A stretch of DNA of 64,000 nucleotides, from positions 16,450,957-16,514,956 of the forward strand of contig NC_135564.1 in NCBI RefSeq assembly GCF_964340395.1, in the 5' to 3' direction. This DNA comes from Glandiceps talaboti (Eukaryota > Hemichordata > Enteropneusta > Spengelidae). The notes under the pieces are model-generated. The model searched no databases. It was not told the DNA's origin and worked only from the letters and a program-made list of their open reading frames with translations. Of this stretch, positions 63,118-64,000 are shown one piece after another (position 1 is the first letter of the stretch; each line of letters starts with the position of its first letter). The position numbers and the translations under genes are program-made.

Positions 63118-63410
63118 TTAAAACTGGCTTTGAAGGTGCCTCTCTCCTTATCATAATATCAAAATGCAAAAATCAATAGCGGGTGCCTCAGATACTATAT
63201 AGTATATGTAGATGCATGCTATCCTTTTCTCGGTTTGTTTATGTCTGTGAAAGTTAGATTGTATATGACAATATGACTAACTTTCACAAACTGATAAGAA
63301 CATGGCATAAACTTAGATCAGAGACACCAAATGTCATTTTGTATCAATATATGTCTGCTTGATAGTGTGATAATGAAACGACTGTTCGACACCTTCAAAG
63401 CCAGTTTTAA
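63118..63410. mobile_element. TTAA MITE, AACTGGCTTTG family
   Basis: TTAA at 63118-63121 and 63407-63410 flank inverted ends AACTGGCTTTGAAGGTG and CACCTTCAAAGCCAGTT, 17 of 17 complementary. An inner palindrome, GTGAAAGTTAG ... CTAACTTTCAC, lies at about 63247-63287. No coding capacity. TTAA borders are typical of piggyBac-derived non-autonomous elements. Confidence 0.85.
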
Positions 63411-64000
63411 TTGACTACTACTGATAGAACGATGCTCTGATCAACAACATTTCTAAACAACTATTGCAAGGGTTGTATAAGGGTCTAACTCGAGTACGTT
63501 GTATGCACATTTGAGAGTAAATGCCAACTCCGTTTCCTTGATACCAAAGAGGTCCAAAGCACTTGGGTGTTTCTGGAATTGTATTGGTTGATTCACCTTC
63601 TGAGCTAACACTATAGTTGACTGCCTGATCCGAGTCAGGTTTGGTTATCAATTTGTAATGGCACAGACCTTGCCCTGCATTTACGTATGATATATACTTG
63701 TAAGTACAAAACTAGTATGACATAATATGGCGGATATCAGAATTCGTGACCACTTAAGTTCTTCAATATTGGACAAGTTGTGGAAAAACCGGGCGAGGTT
63801 CAAGTATCCTTCTAATAAGATATAACGTTAGATATATAACACAAATATAGTCAAATAATCCAGTTTTCCTCACCCTGTTTAGCCATTGTCGCTGTAATGG
63901 CGCCGTGGCAAGTCAATTGATACTACCCGAGGACATATCAGAATTTGAGTCTTAAATATAATACTTGGTGATGAAACAGTACTGTAATGTCTAAAGACTT

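Overview
This is a eukaryotic window, most likely from an AT-rich, repeat-rich invertebrate animal genome. Coding sequence is confined to short exons (57-153 bp) with GT..AG borders and matching phases, separated by long introns. The non-coding DNA is full of microsatellites, fold-back MITEs, LINE 3' fragments and a tRNA-derived SINE. Nothing looks prokaryotic or viral. The species cannot be named from the sequence. Almost all long open frames here are microsatellite translations or chance.

Layout. (1) 1-3718, plus strand: the 3' part of an SSUH2-like gene, six phase-compatible exons giving CxxCxGxG zinc-binding repeats and the SSUH2-type C-terminus, cut by the left window edge. (2) 5478-5575, minus strand: one intact exon of a medium-chain acyl-CoA dehydrogenase (ACADM-like) gene. 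The exons that should follow it are not visible in the window. (3) 12559-19780, plus strand: a complete seven-exon gene for a 171-residue tetraspan protein of the LAPTM4/DUF7027 type, reconstructed exon by exon. (4) 45124-61803, plus strand: the first two exons of a second, related gene with identical exon lengths or phases, separated by a 16.5 kb intron and running off the right edge. Between 19.8 and 45.1 kb no convincing host gene was found.

Mobile DNA. Three MITE families have TTAA target sites, as piggyBac elements do (21570, 22615, 40590, 42501, 63118). One family has TA/CAG ends like Tc1/mariner (651, 5688). A three-copy family has 32-bp terminal inverted repeats that are perfect in one copy (15730, 25259, 36861). 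Two 5'-truncated CR1/Rex1-type LINE tails are present (31255 plus, 53786 minus), with one SINE (34421) and a possible solo LTR (16263).

Microsatellites are exceptionally abundant and often compound or inverted, notably at 10.1-11.3 kb and in the giant intron of gene 4 (46.7, 49.3 and 57.6 kb). The main biological points are the pair of LAPTM-like genes, the SSUH2 gene possibly nested in an ACADM intron, and the set of MITE families. I see no sign of a novel enzymatic or defence system.
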